Assembly (NCBI GenBank): GCA_018818125.1
Contig: JAHISQ010000187.1
Coordinates: forward strand, 1 to 41,011
Length of the DNA: 41,011 nt
Origin: Candidatus Rifleibacteriota bacterium
GTDB taxonomy: Bacteria; Muiribacteriota; Ozemobacteria; Ozemobacterales; Ozemobacteraceae
Direction of reading: 5' to 3'
The notes below the pieces were generated by a model. That model was not told where the DNA came from and did no database searches. It worked only from the letters and a program-made list of their open reading frames with translations. The position numbers were made by a program, and so were the translations under genes. This document shows positions 25,578 through 34,309 of the stretch, one piece after another. Numbering within the stretch: position 1 is the stretch's first letter; every line of letters starts with the position of its first letter.

Positions 25578-27452
25578 ATGAACGAACAGGCACCAGCAGG
25601 TTTTGAATCATTTGTAGCTGTCGATATTGGCTCGTTTTCGCTGAAATTTGCTTACATTCAGAAAAACGAGGAGGGCGGCTTTGTGCTCAAAAGTTTGGCG
25701 CAGATGAATATTCCGCCCTACGAGCATGAACTGACAGATGAACAGCGAGAGACCATGAGCAAAGACAATGTGCGCGAACATTGTCTCAAAGAACTGCGCC
25801 AGTTTCTGACCACGCACATCACCGAACTGCTCTACGACAACGAGATTCAGACCAAGCGCGCAATCACCTTTGCTTCAAACCGTGAGGTGACCATTCGCTG
25901 CATTGAAATTCCACCGGTGGTCGAACAAGATAAACTGGTTGAAGCTGTAAATGTCGAGGCCAACAAGCAAATGCCCTTTTCCATGGGCAATGCCGTACTT
26001 GGATACAATGTACAGGGCGACACCATGCGCGATGAGAAGGCACTAACCCAGATAATGGTCGCTGCGCTGCAAAAAGATATAGTCGACTATGTAAACCAGA
26101 ACTTCAAAGGTGCCGGACTTTCTAATGAAGGAATTCTTACCATTCCACAGGCACTGGAATTAGCACTTGAAAAACAGATGGCACCATATGCATCGGGCGA
26201 CAAAAAAGTTGGGGTAATTCACTGCGGAAATTCTACCACATCAGTCATGATCTATAAAAATGGCAAAATTCAGTTTTTCCGCGATGTCAACATGGCGGGA
26301 GCGACGATTACCGAGGCCATTTTTGCTGGCGGCGAGGTAGACGGCCAGGAGATAAAATTTAAACATCTCAACGAAGCGACCGAACTAAAGCATAAGCTCG
26401 GTGTAATGCCCCCTGATGAAATGCAGGCACTCAAGGGTGCGGAGAAATTCGCAGCACAAAAAATATTTGAATCCGTAGAAAAGATTTTTCAGCACATTCA
26501 GCTCTCAATTAGCTTTTATATCTCGCAAGCAGGCGAGACTGGCCTCGACAAGATAATTCTCACTGGCGGTTCAGCTGCCATGAGTAATTTTAAAGAGTTC
26601 ATTGAAGAAAGTCTTGAGGTATCAACTTCGATCGCCCAGCCATTTTCGCGCATGAGTATCGGCGAGATAAAATACGACGAAGAAAAACGGAACCTGGAAG
26701 CTGCAGCACTCGCTCCAATACTTGGAGTCGCCATGTATAAAGGCGAAAAAGAGATCATCAACTTCATCGATATCCTATTCCCGAACCGCAAAAGTCAGAG
26801 CATCAATCTTTCTGGTGTCAGCTCAAAATTTGGCGGGGGGTTTTCAGCGAGGCTATTTGAGCTTGACGAAACAAAACTGCGCATAGTTGCCGGACTCCTT
26901 GGCGGATTGCTGGTTCTGGCGGGGCTTTACCCTGTGGTAAAGATACGGCAAAAAGTTACCCAGTCAAAGGATCAGCAGAAAAAAATGCAAGATGATCTGA
27001 AGCGCCTAAATTCTTCGCAGGGAGATATTACCAGTCTCTTGGCCGAACAGTCTCGTTTAACCTCGATGGCTGGCCTTGACGGTGAGTTGAACCGGTATAA
27101 AATCATCAATTCAGCTATCATAGTTGAACTCGCAAGTGCTACGCCATCACAAATTTTCCTGACAGATGCAACTTTTAATACTGATGCAAAGCCGCCAACC
27201 TTCAGGCTCCAAGGACACGCCGACAACTCTGACAGTGTTTTTGAATATCTAAACATATTGGGCAAATCACCGATTTTTGACACACCCGTGCTTGAGTCAA
27301 CCAATGAAATGCCAATTGACGATACACGTTACTTCATAAGATTCGCACTAAATGGTAAGATTAAAGCAGAAGAGCTTAAAAAAATGGCGGGAATTGCTTC
27401 AGAATCCCAAACACCCGACGAGAATCTCGGCGAAGATGCCTTCTTCGAATAG
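25578..27452 (+). CDS. PilM-PilN fusion (GspL-like) assembly protein
   Basis: A 624-residue protein that joins two parts normally encoded separately in type IV pilus systems. Residues 1 to about 395 are PilM-like, with an actin-type ATPase fold: AVDIGSFSLKFAYI (phosphate-1 loop), GVIHCGNSTTSVMIY, and IILTGGSAAM (adenosine motif). FIDILFPNRK (about 397-406) matches the short PilN N-terminal motif that normally contacts PilM. It is followed by a membrane helix (about 435-456), a coiled coil (about 460-500) and a ferredoxin-like periplasmic domain (about 510-605). The architecture thus parallels GspL of type II systems. The ATG has AAGG about 6 bases upstream. The PilO-like gene follows after 11 bases. 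Confidence 0.9.
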   Translation: MNEQAPAGFESFVAVDIGSFSLKFAYIQKNEEGGFVLKSLAQMNIPPYEHELTDEQRETMSKDNVREHCLKELRQFLTTHITELLYDNEIQTKRAITFASNREVTIRCIEIPPVVEQDKLVEAVNVEANKQMPFSMGNAVLGYNVQGDTMRDEKALTQIMVAALQKDIVDYVNQNFKGAGLSNEGILTIPQALELALEKQMAPYASGDKKVGVIHCGNSTTSVMIYKNGKIQFFRDVNMAGATITEAIFAGGEVDGQEIKFKHLNEATELKHKLGVMPPDEMQALKGAEKFAAQKIFESVEKIFQHIQLSISFYISQAGETGLDKIILTGGSAAMSNFKEFIEESLEVSTSIAQPFSRMSIGEIKYDEEKRNLEAAALAPILGVAMYKGEKEIINFIDILFPNRKSQSINLSGVSSKFGGGFSARLFELDETKLRIVAGLLGGLLVLAGLYPVVKIRQKVTQSKDQQKKMQDDLKRLNSSQGDITSLLAEQSRLTSMAGLDGELNRYKIINSAIIVELASATPSQIFLTDATFNTDAKPPTFRLQGHADNSDSVFEYLNILGKSPIFDTPVLESTNEMPIDDTRYFIRFALNGKIKAEELKKMAGIASESQTPDENLGEDAFFE

Positions 27453-27463
27453 GATCTTAGCAC

Positions 27464-28060
27464 ATGGCTGAAGAATTCAGTATTTCAGAATGGCTGAAAA
27501 AAGCCAAAGGCGATCCAAAAGTCGCCGCACAGCCGCTGATTATTGTAGCCGCTCTCTTTTTTGGTGGCTACAAAGGACTTTATGCACCCAAAGCTGTCGA
27601 ACTATTAAAGGAAGATAAAAAAGTCAAGAGCGTTGAAGCCAACATAAAAAAAGTGCAGTCTGCTGTAGACAACATTGAAGACATTAAACTCGACATTGAA
27701 GACAAAAAAAGCAAACTGAACCAGGCCATCAAACGCTGCTACCGAAAGTCTGAGATGACTTCCTTTTTGAGACGAGTCAGAGAACTGGCAACACAGGCAG
27801 GGATTCCGATCAAAAGCGTCAATCCACAACCCCTTACCCAGGAAGCGCTGGGCGCAATTACAGTTGAAAAATTTCCCGTAACTTTCAGTTTCTCTGGCGA
27901 TCTGGTTCAGCTCGGCACTTTTTTGCGACTGATCGAAAAAGAAGAAAAAATCACCTTTGTCAAAATGCCAAACCTGAAACCAAATGCCAGTGGTACCTTC
28001 GATCTTGATATTACGCCCATCGCCGTTCTGATAGCAGACGAAATGGCGGTGCAACAATAA
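27464..28060 (+). CDS. pilO: PilO/GspM-like inner-membrane protein
   Basis: A 198-residue protein with a short cytoplasmic head, one membrane helix (about residues 24-42), a charged coiled coil (about 47-85) and a ferredoxin-like domain with PVTFSFSGDLVQLGTFLRLI and VKMPNLKPNASG. This is the standard PilO plan: PilO pairs with PilN to form the periplasmic alignment complex. It sits directly between the PilM-PilN fusion and the PilP-like gene, as in pilMNOP operons. Its stop overlaps the next ATG by one base (TAATG), so translation is coupled. Confidence 0.88.
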   Translation: MAEEFSISEWLKKAKGDPKVAAQPLIIVAALFFGGYKGLYAPKAVELLKEDKKVKSVEANIKKVQSAVDNIEDIKLDIEDKKSKLNQAIKRCYRKSEMTSFLRRVRELATQAGIPIKSVNPQPLTQEALGAITVEKFPVTFSFSGDLVQLGTFLRLIEKEEKITFVKMPNLKPNASGTFDLDITPIAVLIADEMAVQQ

Positions 28061-28776
28061 TGGGCAAAAAGCTATTCTTTCTAAGCCTGATAGTATTGTC
28101 GGTAGTGATGGGCATGCACTGGCTGAAGAATCGCCCAAAAATCCGCCCCAAGCAAGCACGGGAGCGCGTCGCACTGAACCTTCAGGATCTGCAGGTTCAA
28201 GACAAAGAACCGGGCGAAACCAAAAATCCAGACGACAACCCTCCCAAGCAGGGCAACCCCGACCAAGGCGACGAAAATAGCGATACCGGCAAGCCTGAAG
28301 GTGCCGATAGTCAGAATAATCCTGACAATCCTGATGAATCCAATACTCCAGCAGAAGTAAAACCCGGCGACGTGATTGCCGACGGTGATGACCCACTAAT
28401 GGCAGATCCACTCATCATTGCTCTACGCAGCATGCGGCGGAATCCTTTTGAGCACTCGCCATACGCGCAGCTTGTTCAGGAACTCCAGAAGAAAGAAGAG
28501 ATCGCATCTAAGCCCGGCGAAAAAAAATCGGTTAAGCTGCTTACTGCTAATTTTTCTGCAACCATTCAAACACGTAAAGAACTGGTAGCTGTTATTGATT
28601 CACGCTTGTATCGCAAGGGTGAATTTTTTCAGGACAAGAAAATATCTGAGATAAAATCCGAAATCATCGCGCTTGAAAGCGGCACCGGCACATATTTGAT
28701 TCCCAAGCGTGGCGTTAATGTCAGCATTGCTGAAGATGGTACCTACACGTTCGTCGATAACTTTCGCAAAAACTGA
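28060..28776 (+). CDS. PilP/GspC-like periplasmic protein
   Basis: A 238-residue protein: an N-terminal membrane helix (about residues 4-21), a long Asp/Pro/Asn/Gly-rich disordered linker (about 50-120), and a C-terminal domain of about 95 residues with RRNPFEHSPY at its start, ATIQTRKELVAVIDSRLYRKG in the middle and YTFVDN near the end. An RNPFE motif before a small beta domain is typical of PilP and of the homology region of GspC, which links the inner-membrane complex to the secretin. No lipobox is present, unlike classic PilP, so it is closer to GspC in topology. It follows the pilO-like gene with a one-base overlap. Confidence 0.8.
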   Translation: MGKKLFFLSLIVLSVVMGMHWLKNRPKIRPKQARERVALNLQDLQVQDKEPGETKNPDDNPPKQGNPDQGDENSDTGKPEGADSQNNPDNPDESNTPAEVKPGDVIADGDDPLMADPLIIALRSMRRNPFEHSPYAQLVQELQKKEEIASKPGEKKSVKLLTANFSATIQTRKELVAVIDSRLYRKGEFFQDKKISEIKSEIIALESGTGTYLIPKRGVNVSIAEDGTYTFVDNFRKN

Positions 28777-28858
28777 GATTCTTTAGTTGATCAAGCTACC
28801 GATGGCAAACGCCTGCTCTTGTGGATATCATATCTCTAAGAAATGCAATGCTTCTGCC

Positions 28859-29386
28859 CTACGAACTTTCAACTTCATCCCAGGTTGCATAGCAAAGACA
28901 GTTAGCCTCTAACTTGACCTTGTTACCATTTGCATCCTTTATGGTAATGACCATTTTAGCGTTTACCGGTGAGATATCCGAGCTGGTAAACTCAAGCAAA
29001 GTATACAATCTGGTGTTATATGGGTTCATTGGAATCGTTATGGATCCGCCAACCGGAATACTGAGATGGTATGGTGTTTCCAGAACTTCAGCAGCGGCTA
29101 TGGGCTCGCCAAGCTTGGTTGTATATGAGATCGAGAATGAAACCATGTCTGCTGGTATCTTGAAATCAGAATTCAGAGTTACTACTGTGGTGGGTATTTT
29201 GGCTTTTCTTGTTGTCACCCCTGTTGTTGAAACCGTTTCAGTTATGGTAGCACGCAATTTATCAGGAGTAACGCTCACCACTGTAAAATGGGCTTCCGGA
29301 AAAAGAACTTTATCTATACACCCGGTCAGGCCTATAGATAAAACAAAAGCCGCAGCAAATAGAACATTTTTTTGAAAAAGCTTCAT
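28859..29386 (-). CDS. Hypothetical lipoprotein inside the secretion locus
   Basis: A 175-residue protein on the strand opposite to its neighbours. From the ATG at 29386 it has a basic start (MKLFQKN), a hydrophobic segment and a lipobox SIGLTGC, so it is exported and lipid-anchored. An upstream GTG at 29413 would add nine residues but has no ribosome site. The mature part is strand-rich with many Thr, Val and Ile residues (for example IPTTVVTLNSDFKIP and SIPVGGSITIPMNPYNTR), which suggests a beta-sandwich. No family is recognised. Its place between the PilP-like gene and the secretin gene, where pilotins are often found, suggests a role at the secretin, but orientation and fold do not prove this. 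Confidence 0.78.
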   Translation of the reverse strand: MKLFQKNVLFAAAFVLSIGLTGCIDKVLFPEAHFTVVSVTPDKLRATITETVSTTGVTTRKAKIPTTVVTLNSDFKIPADMVSFSISYTTKLGEPIAAAEVLETPYHLSIPVGGSITIPMNPYNTRLYTLLEFTSSDISPVNAKMVITIKDANGNKVKLEANCLCYATWDEVESS

Positions 29387-29517
29387 CGTAAAATTATCGG
29401 CAGGCCTCTGCACGGCGATTAAGATTTTTTTTGGTCACACTTCCTAATCGTAATCGTGTTTGTAATCGAACTCCAATATCACCCGACAGATTCGACCCGG
29501 TGATCACTTCGAGACAA

Positions 29518-29549
29518 GCCGCTCTAATTGCTGAAGCCATTAGAGCGGC
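29518..29549. repeat. Perfect 11-bp inverted repeat upstream of the secretin gene
   Basis: GCCGCTCTAAT (29518-29528) is followed after 10 bases by its exact reverse complement (29539-29549). There is no T-run on either side, so a simple intrinsic terminator is unlikely. It could be an operator or an RNA hairpin in a leader. Confidence 0.7.
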
Positions 29550-29585
29550 CTAATCCTGTGGGGGCAAGTATGCTCACATCCATAC

Positions 29586-29617
29586 GAGCACAATTACGAG
29601 CACTAATCTCTGAGCAC
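29586..29617 (+). repeat. Three short direct repeats (GAGCAC)
   Basis: GAGCAC occurs at 29586, 29598 and 29612, with ACGAGCAC in the first two. The spacings of 12 and 14 bases are close to one helical turn plus a little. A TATTAT/TATAAA-like sequence lies just downstream (29622-29630). Possible regulator sites, or chance. Confidence 0.3.
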
Positions 29618-29717
29618 GAAATATTATAAAAGCAGCAAGCTACACATAACCAGCAAACCTGTCGATAGTGAAACTGCATAGTATTTAGAAAATCTCTATC
29701 GGAATCAGGAGCAAACA

Positions 29718-31718
29718 TTGACATACGGGCAGAAATCAAAGCTTCTGCACAGCATGGTGCTCGGCGGGTTATGCCTTGCCAGCTTTGGCGCTGCTCCCAT
29801 CATGGCCCAGAACAGGCAGCAGTGGCAATCTCTGAAGATGTCCACAAGAGGTGCAATCAGTCATCCTCGCGAGCCTGCCCCGACAAACTCATTTTACCCG
29901 ATAATTCGCGAATCGGCACCAGATCTGCTCCAGAGCAACACAAGTGCCAATCAGGGACCCGGCTGGGCTAATTTTGGCAATGGATCCCGCATCAAAATAC
30001 CTGAAAAACAGAGCAAAAACGAAAATAAAAATGAAAACCGCCTGTCACCAGATGTTCTTGAAACAATCAGGCAGCTCAAAGAACAGTCCCCTGAACCTCG
30101 CTACCAATTGTCTGCGCAGGGACCTATAACTGGCGCAACGCCAAACCCGTTACAGTCGCCAGCAGGAACTGGCGCAACATCAGCTACAGCCACCATCCAG
30201 AAAGAAAAGCAGGCGCTTGAATCATATCTCAAACTGCCACGCGATAAAAACATCAAAATAACTTCTCTCGACTTTCGCAACACGAATATCAGCGACGCCC
30301 TGCGCTCATTATCTGAACTGATCAGTGTTAACCTGATGCTGAGTCAGGGCATAACCGGGCAGGTTACGATACTTTTCAGCGACGTTACCATCGAAGAGGC
30401 TTTTAACACTCTTCTGTCGGCCTATGATTTGTCTTTCTCATGGGAAGGAACCATTCTGCGTATCTTTCCAAAAGCAAACGCCCCAACTATCACCAAAATA
30501 TTTCCAATTCAACACACCAACGCAGTCGAGATCAAAACCATAGTAGACCGCATGATCAGTCCGGCGCCGCGCGGCAGCTGCGAAGTTGATGCGCGCACAA
30601 ATTCTCTCATGATCACAGATACATCTGCCAAGCTTGCAGAAATCAGCGAGCTACTTCCAAAGGTAGATGTCAAAGAATCTGCAGTTGACGTAAGCTCACG
30701 CCCAACAACTGAGGTTTACTATCTTAATTATGCAGATGCTACCGCCCTTTCAGAGCCTATCAAAATGATATCAAGCGCAGTGCAGATTAAGGAATTCTCA
30801 TCGAGTCAGGCCTCACAGGCTGGAGCTGCCGGTGGTGCTGCCAGCACTGGACGCAAAGATATGATGATCATTACCGATACGCAAAACAATCTCAACCGAA
30901 TTCGTGAGCTGATCGAAAAGCTTGATATTGCACCAATACAGGTAACTATTGATGCTCATATTTACGAAATAAATAAAGACGAAGAAGAACGACTTGGTGT
31001 TAACTGGCAAAAATCAATACCAGTAGCAGGTGGCGCCGATAACATTTTCGACATGACAATCGCTCCAGAAGCAGCTGACGCCGGAGGCACCGGCGTATTC
31101 AGGTTTGGCAGCCTTGACGTTAATCAATTCAAGGCTCTGCTGGCTATGCTCAAAACTCACAGCTTTGCTAAAGTGCTCAGCAACCCGGTAATTACAACAT
31201 TGAACAACCGCGCAGCCAACATTACAGTTGGGCAGGCAATTCCATACATATCAGGATCGGGTATTTCCCCCGATGGCGTTGTAAGCAATACAATTGGACA
31301 GGCAAATGCCAACATTACCCTGGATGTTACGCCGTCGGTAACAGGTAACGACGAGGTTTTTCTCGACATAAATCCGACAATATCGAGCGTTCTCGGCTAT
31401 AGCGAACTGGGCGGAAACTCTACCCCAAATATCAGTAACCGCAGCGCAAAAACCCAGGTTATCTGCAAGAACAACCACACCATCGTCATCGGCGGCATGA
31501 TCAAGACCGATAAAAGCGTAACGGTGAGCAAGGTGCCGTTTCTCGGTGACCTGCCAGGTATCGGCAAGCTGTTTCAGAAAAAAACCACTCGCGAGGTTCG
31601 CACAGAACTCATAATTTTCATCACCCCACATATAGTTCGTCAAGACTCAAACCGCATGGCGAGCCAGACAGGCGACTCCAGCGGCTATGCTGCCCCACGC
31701 CTGACCCTGCAGCCCTGA
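29718..31718 (+). CDS. gspD: Outer-membrane secretin (GspD/PilQ family)
   Basis: A 666-residue protein that forms the outer-membrane exit channel. The start is a TTG with AGGAGC 6 bases upstream; a signal peptide (about residues 1-30, ending near PIMAQ) follows. After a low-complexity region comes an N0/STN-like domain (about 175-250, DISDAL-type motif NISDALRSLSELI), an N1-type domain with IQHTNAVEIKTIVDRMI (about 259-320), and a further N-domain interrupted by an Ala/Gly/Ser-rich loop (about 360-375). The C-terminal secretin domain (about 430-645) ends with the hallmark VPFLGDLPGIGKLFQ and LIIFITPHIV. No AMIN domain or long pilotin-binding tail is evident. It completes the secretion locus started by gspE, though minor pseudopilins and the prepilin peptidase are not in the window. 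Confidence 0.94.
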   Translation: MTYGQKSKLLHSMVLGGLCLASFGAAPIMAQNRQQWQSLKMSTRGAISHPREPAPTNSFYPIIRESAPDLLQSNTSANQGPGWANFGNGSRIKIPEKQSKNENKNENRLSPDVLETIRQLKEQSPEPRYQLSAQGPITGATPNPLQSPAGTGATSATATIQKEKQALESYLKLPRDKNIKITSLDFRNTNISDALRSLSELISVNLMLSQGITGQVTILFSDVTIEEAFNTLLSAYDLSFSWEGTILRIFPKANAPTITKIFPIQHTNAVEIKTIVDRMISPAPRGSCEVDARTNSLMITDTSAKLAEISELLPKVDVKESAVDVSSRPTTEVYYLNYADATALSEPIKMISSAVQIKEFSSSQASQAGAAGGAASTGRKDMMIITDTQNNLNRIRELIEKLDIAPIQVTIDAHIYEINKDEEERLGVNWQKSIPVAGGADNIFDMTIAPEAADAGGTGVFRFGSLDVNQFKALLAMLKTHSFAKVLSNPVITTLNNRAANITVGQAIPYISGSGISPDGVVSNTIGQANANITLDVTPSVTGNDEVFLDINPTISSVLGYSELGGNSTPNISNRSAKTQVICKNNHTIVIGGMIKTDKSVTVSKVPFLGDLPGIGKLFQKKTTREVRTELIIFITPHIVRQDSNRMASQTGDSSGYAAPRLTLQP

Positions 31719-31735
31719 ACCAAAATATAATTTTG

Positions 31736-31764
31736 TTGCAGTGAGCCGGGCTTGTATTTAGAAT
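31736..31764 (+). promoter_or_regulatory. Possible promoter of the large HEAT-repeat gene
   Basis: TTGCAG (31736-31741, 3 of 6), a 17-base spacer and TAGAAT (31759-31764, 5 of 6). The leader would be about 28 bases before the ATG at 31799. Confidence 0.38.
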
Positions 31765-31798
31765 AGTTGCTGAACAAGTCACAAAAACGGGCGGCATC

Positions 31799-34309
31799 AT
31801 GAGCGAAGAAAACGAGCTGATTGCCCAGCTTGACTCAGACAAGCGCAGTGTCAAGATCCAGGCTATTGTCAAACTGACAAGAGCTGGAAAAGGTGAGCAG
31901 GCCATCAAGGCGCTGCTACCCTATCTTGCCAGCACCGACCGTGAGCTTTCTTTCTTTGCCAATCAGGCGACAGGGAAAATAGCCGAGCGTGCCAGAATCG
32001 ACCTCAACCAGCTTTCAGGCAATAAGCCGGTCGCTGCTGTTACGCCAGATCAGTCAACCGAGCCTCCATTAAGCCGTGAGACATTCCTAAGCGCCAGCAA
32101 AGAACAGATAAACACTCTACTCGACACGATCAGAAATGCGCCAGAAAAGATTCCCGACGAAGTATTACCTGCCGTTGGTGTATTTTTGAGCCGACACGGC
32201 GGCATAAGCGATGCTGGCTTCCTCGAAAGAAGCCTGCTTAAAGACAACTCAAACCTGGCGCTCCCCTTCATCAATGCTGCGGAGAGCATTGCACCATCAA
32301 TTCTACCCAGGGTTCTGCCACACCTGCTCGCCAGCAATGAGCCGTTAGTGCGCAGCCGCTCAGTCAGTGCTCTGCGCAAAATTGATCCCGAAGAAGCCGA
32401 GAGACATTTTTCTGACCTGCTGACCTCGCGCAACCCCGAAAATCGTCTCGCCGCCATCGGCATTGGCTTTCTGTTTCCGTTTGAGCGTGTAAAAGGCTAT
32501 ATCTTGTCGATGCTGCCCGACGAGCGAGACCAGGAAGTTCTTATCGCCTGCCAGACCGTGCTGGCATCAAACCCTGAAGTTGACACTGCTCTGAGCATAC
32601 TAGACTGCATAGATGCCGTTGCGGCAGAGCAAAAGCCGATGCTGACGCTTATATTCAGAACTGCCTGTCAGGCTCTGGCAGCTACCGGCCTTCTGCCCAT
32701 CGATCAGGCTTCACCCGAAGCCATGATAAAGCTTTGGAAACAGCAGCGCCTGGAAAGCTTTCTCTTCGACCTCGAAATCCAGCTCTCTTTTGCTGATGCC
32801 CAGAAAAAGGCAAGTATCATCGGCTGGATCGAAAAAAACCGGCAACACCCGAAAGTTCAGGAACTCATCGAGCGACTCGGTAAAAATCCGCAGACCGAAG
32901 ATGTTTTTCGCCAGCTGACTCGGCGCCAGTCGAGCTCAGTGCCAGCGCCACAAACGACTACCACTGGTGATAAATCAGCACAAACCATTTCCGACAAAAC
33001 ATCGACTACGGTGCAAGTAAATCCTGTTGCCGCTCAGGAGCCAAAACCGACCAATGCCGGCGAAGCATTGCCACAGCCACCTTCAGCTCAAACCAAAGAC
33101 GCCGAGAAGCTGCAAAAACTCCGCAGCATGGAGATCGACGAGTTTGCTCCAAACAAAAGCTGGATTATGAAGGACGCGCGCACAGGAGAGCCTGGACTGC
33201 GCGCTGAAGCGCTCAGCACTCTTTTGCGCGTGCATCCGGACGGCAAATTAATAGATATTGGCAAAGAGGCGATTGTCTGTGAGGCCGTCGAGGTGAGAAC
33301 TGCCGCATTCAAAATTCTTGAGCGTCTTGACCCTGATTTTCTTAAAGATAAAATTTTGGCCCTGCTGCAGGAAACAGACCCAAATATGCGCATCAGAGCC
33401 GTTAGATTCGGACTTAAATACAAACAGGCTGAATCTATCGAAGCCCTCAAACGCCTGTTAAAATCGGATGAGCAGGCGGTCAGATCAAATGCAGTCAGCT
33501 GCCTGGCAATTTGCCCATTTAATGCGACCTTCGGATTGCTGATGGATCAGCTTGACTGCGAAGATCACCCGGTTATCGCCAAGCAGATAGCCAGCATTCT
33601 GCTGAACAACCCATCAAAATCCCTTCTAAAAGCGCTGGACAACATCACAAAAACCTCCAACCCAGCGGTTTCCATGGTCATATCACAGACACGCAACGAT
33701 CTATTTGACATAATCTCACAGATGCCCGAAATCAGCGAACTAGAGCCAGCGCCAACAGCAGAAGCAGCCGAAAAGCCATATTCAGTAAGCAAGGTCAGAG
33801 AGATTGCCCGCCGCAGCAAAGACTGGAAACCAGGCTACAAGCCAGAAGCCGGCGGCAAAAATCAAAGCAAAGAATCCTCTGTCAACTGGCAGATGATCAT
33901 TTCCGGCAGTGTATTGCTGGTTTTTCTCGCACTTTTGCCAATCATGCTGCTTTCTGATCGCGGACAAAGCGAAGAGCCTGCCGAGAAAAACCAGCAGGAA
34001 TGGCGCAATGGCGAGCGTGGCACTCCAAACAAAGTTGCAATACCAGAGAAATTCAGAATGAATCGCCCCTGCTCGCTTTCTGGCACTATAGAAAAGATAG
34101 TTTCCGATGAAAGCATGGTCATAGTTCATGATAATCAGCAAATCATGATAAAATTTGAATTCGCAGCCTCAAAGGAACACTCGGTTGGCGAGAAAATTTC
34201 TGTTACAATTATTCCTTACCGGGTAAACCCTCATGGCATAATACTTTCGCGCGGCCAGGAAATAGCAGCGGCAAAAACTGAAAATACAGAACAGGGTGAT
34301 AAACAATGA
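31799..34309 (+). CDS. Large HEAT-repeat membrane protein
   Basis: An 836-residue protein. Two blocks of HEAT-like helical repeats (about 1-370 and 440-645) are joined by a Thr/Gln/Pro/Ala-rich linker (about 380-430). Repeat signatures include LVRSRSVSALRKIDPEEAER, NMRIRAVRFGLKYKQAESIE and AVRSNAVSCLAICPF. A basic stretch precedes one membrane helix (about 700-720), and a small C-terminal beta domain follows (about 755-830), possibly of OB type. The HEAT part would be cytoplasmic and the C-terminal domain periplasmic. HEAT arrays are protein scaffolds. It overlaps the next gene by 4 bases (ATGA), so the two products are probably made in step. It lies directly after the secretin gene but has no known equivalent in secretion systems. 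Confidence 0.85.
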   Translation: MSEENELIAQLDSDKRSVKIQAIVKLTRAGKGEQAIKALLPYLASTDRELSFFANQATGKIAERARIDLNQLSGNKPVAAVTPDQSTEPPLSRETFLSASKEQINTLLDTIRNAPEKIPDEVLPAVGVFLSRHGGISDAGFLERSLLKDNSNLALPFINAAESIAPSILPRVLPHLLASNEPLVRSRSVSALRKIDPEEAERHFSDLLTSRNPENRLAAIGIGFLFPFERVKGYILSMLPDERDQEVLIACQTVLASNPEVDTALSILDCIDAVAAEQKPMLTLIFRTACQALAATGLLPIDQASPEAMIKLWKQQRLESFLFDLEIQLSFADAQKKASIIGWIEKNRQHPKVQELIERLGKNPQTEDVFRQLTRRQSSSVPAPQTTTTGDKSAQTISDKTSTTVQVNPVAAQEPKPTNAGEALPQPPSAQTKDAEKLQKLRSMEIDEFAPNKSWIMKDARTGEPGLRAEALSTLLRVHPDGKLIDIGKEAIVCEAVEVRTAAFKILERLDPDFLKDKILALLQETDPNMRIRAVRFGLKYKQAESIEALKRLLKSDEQAVRSNAVSCLAICPFNATFGLLMDQLDCEDHPVIAKQIASILLNNPSKSLLKALDNITKTSNPAVSMVISQTRNDLFDIISQMPEISELEPAPTAEAAEKPYSVSKVREIARRSKDWKPGYKPEAGGKNQSKESSVNWQMIISGSVLLVFLALLPIMLLSDRGQSEEPAEKNQQEWRNGERGTPNKVAIPEKFRMNRPCSLSGTIEKIVSDESMVIVHDNQQIMIKFEFAASKEHSVGEKISVTIIPYRVNPHGIILSRGQEIAAAKTENTEQGDKQ

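Larger units (their letters stand above)
29387..29717. other. Divergent intergenic region, 331 bases, with a hairpin and short direct repeats
   Basis: A spacer between the reverse lipoprotein gene and the forward secretin gene. It contains a perfect inverted repeat (29518-29549) and three GAGCAC repeats (29586-29617), listed separately. No convincing -35/-10 pair was found for either gene, and no small gene was seen. Confidence 0.6.

Noticed and set aside
31721..31735. CAAAAT/ATTTTG palindrome after the secretin gene
   Set aside because: It is short and A+T-only apart from the end pairs, too weak for a terminator or a confident operator.
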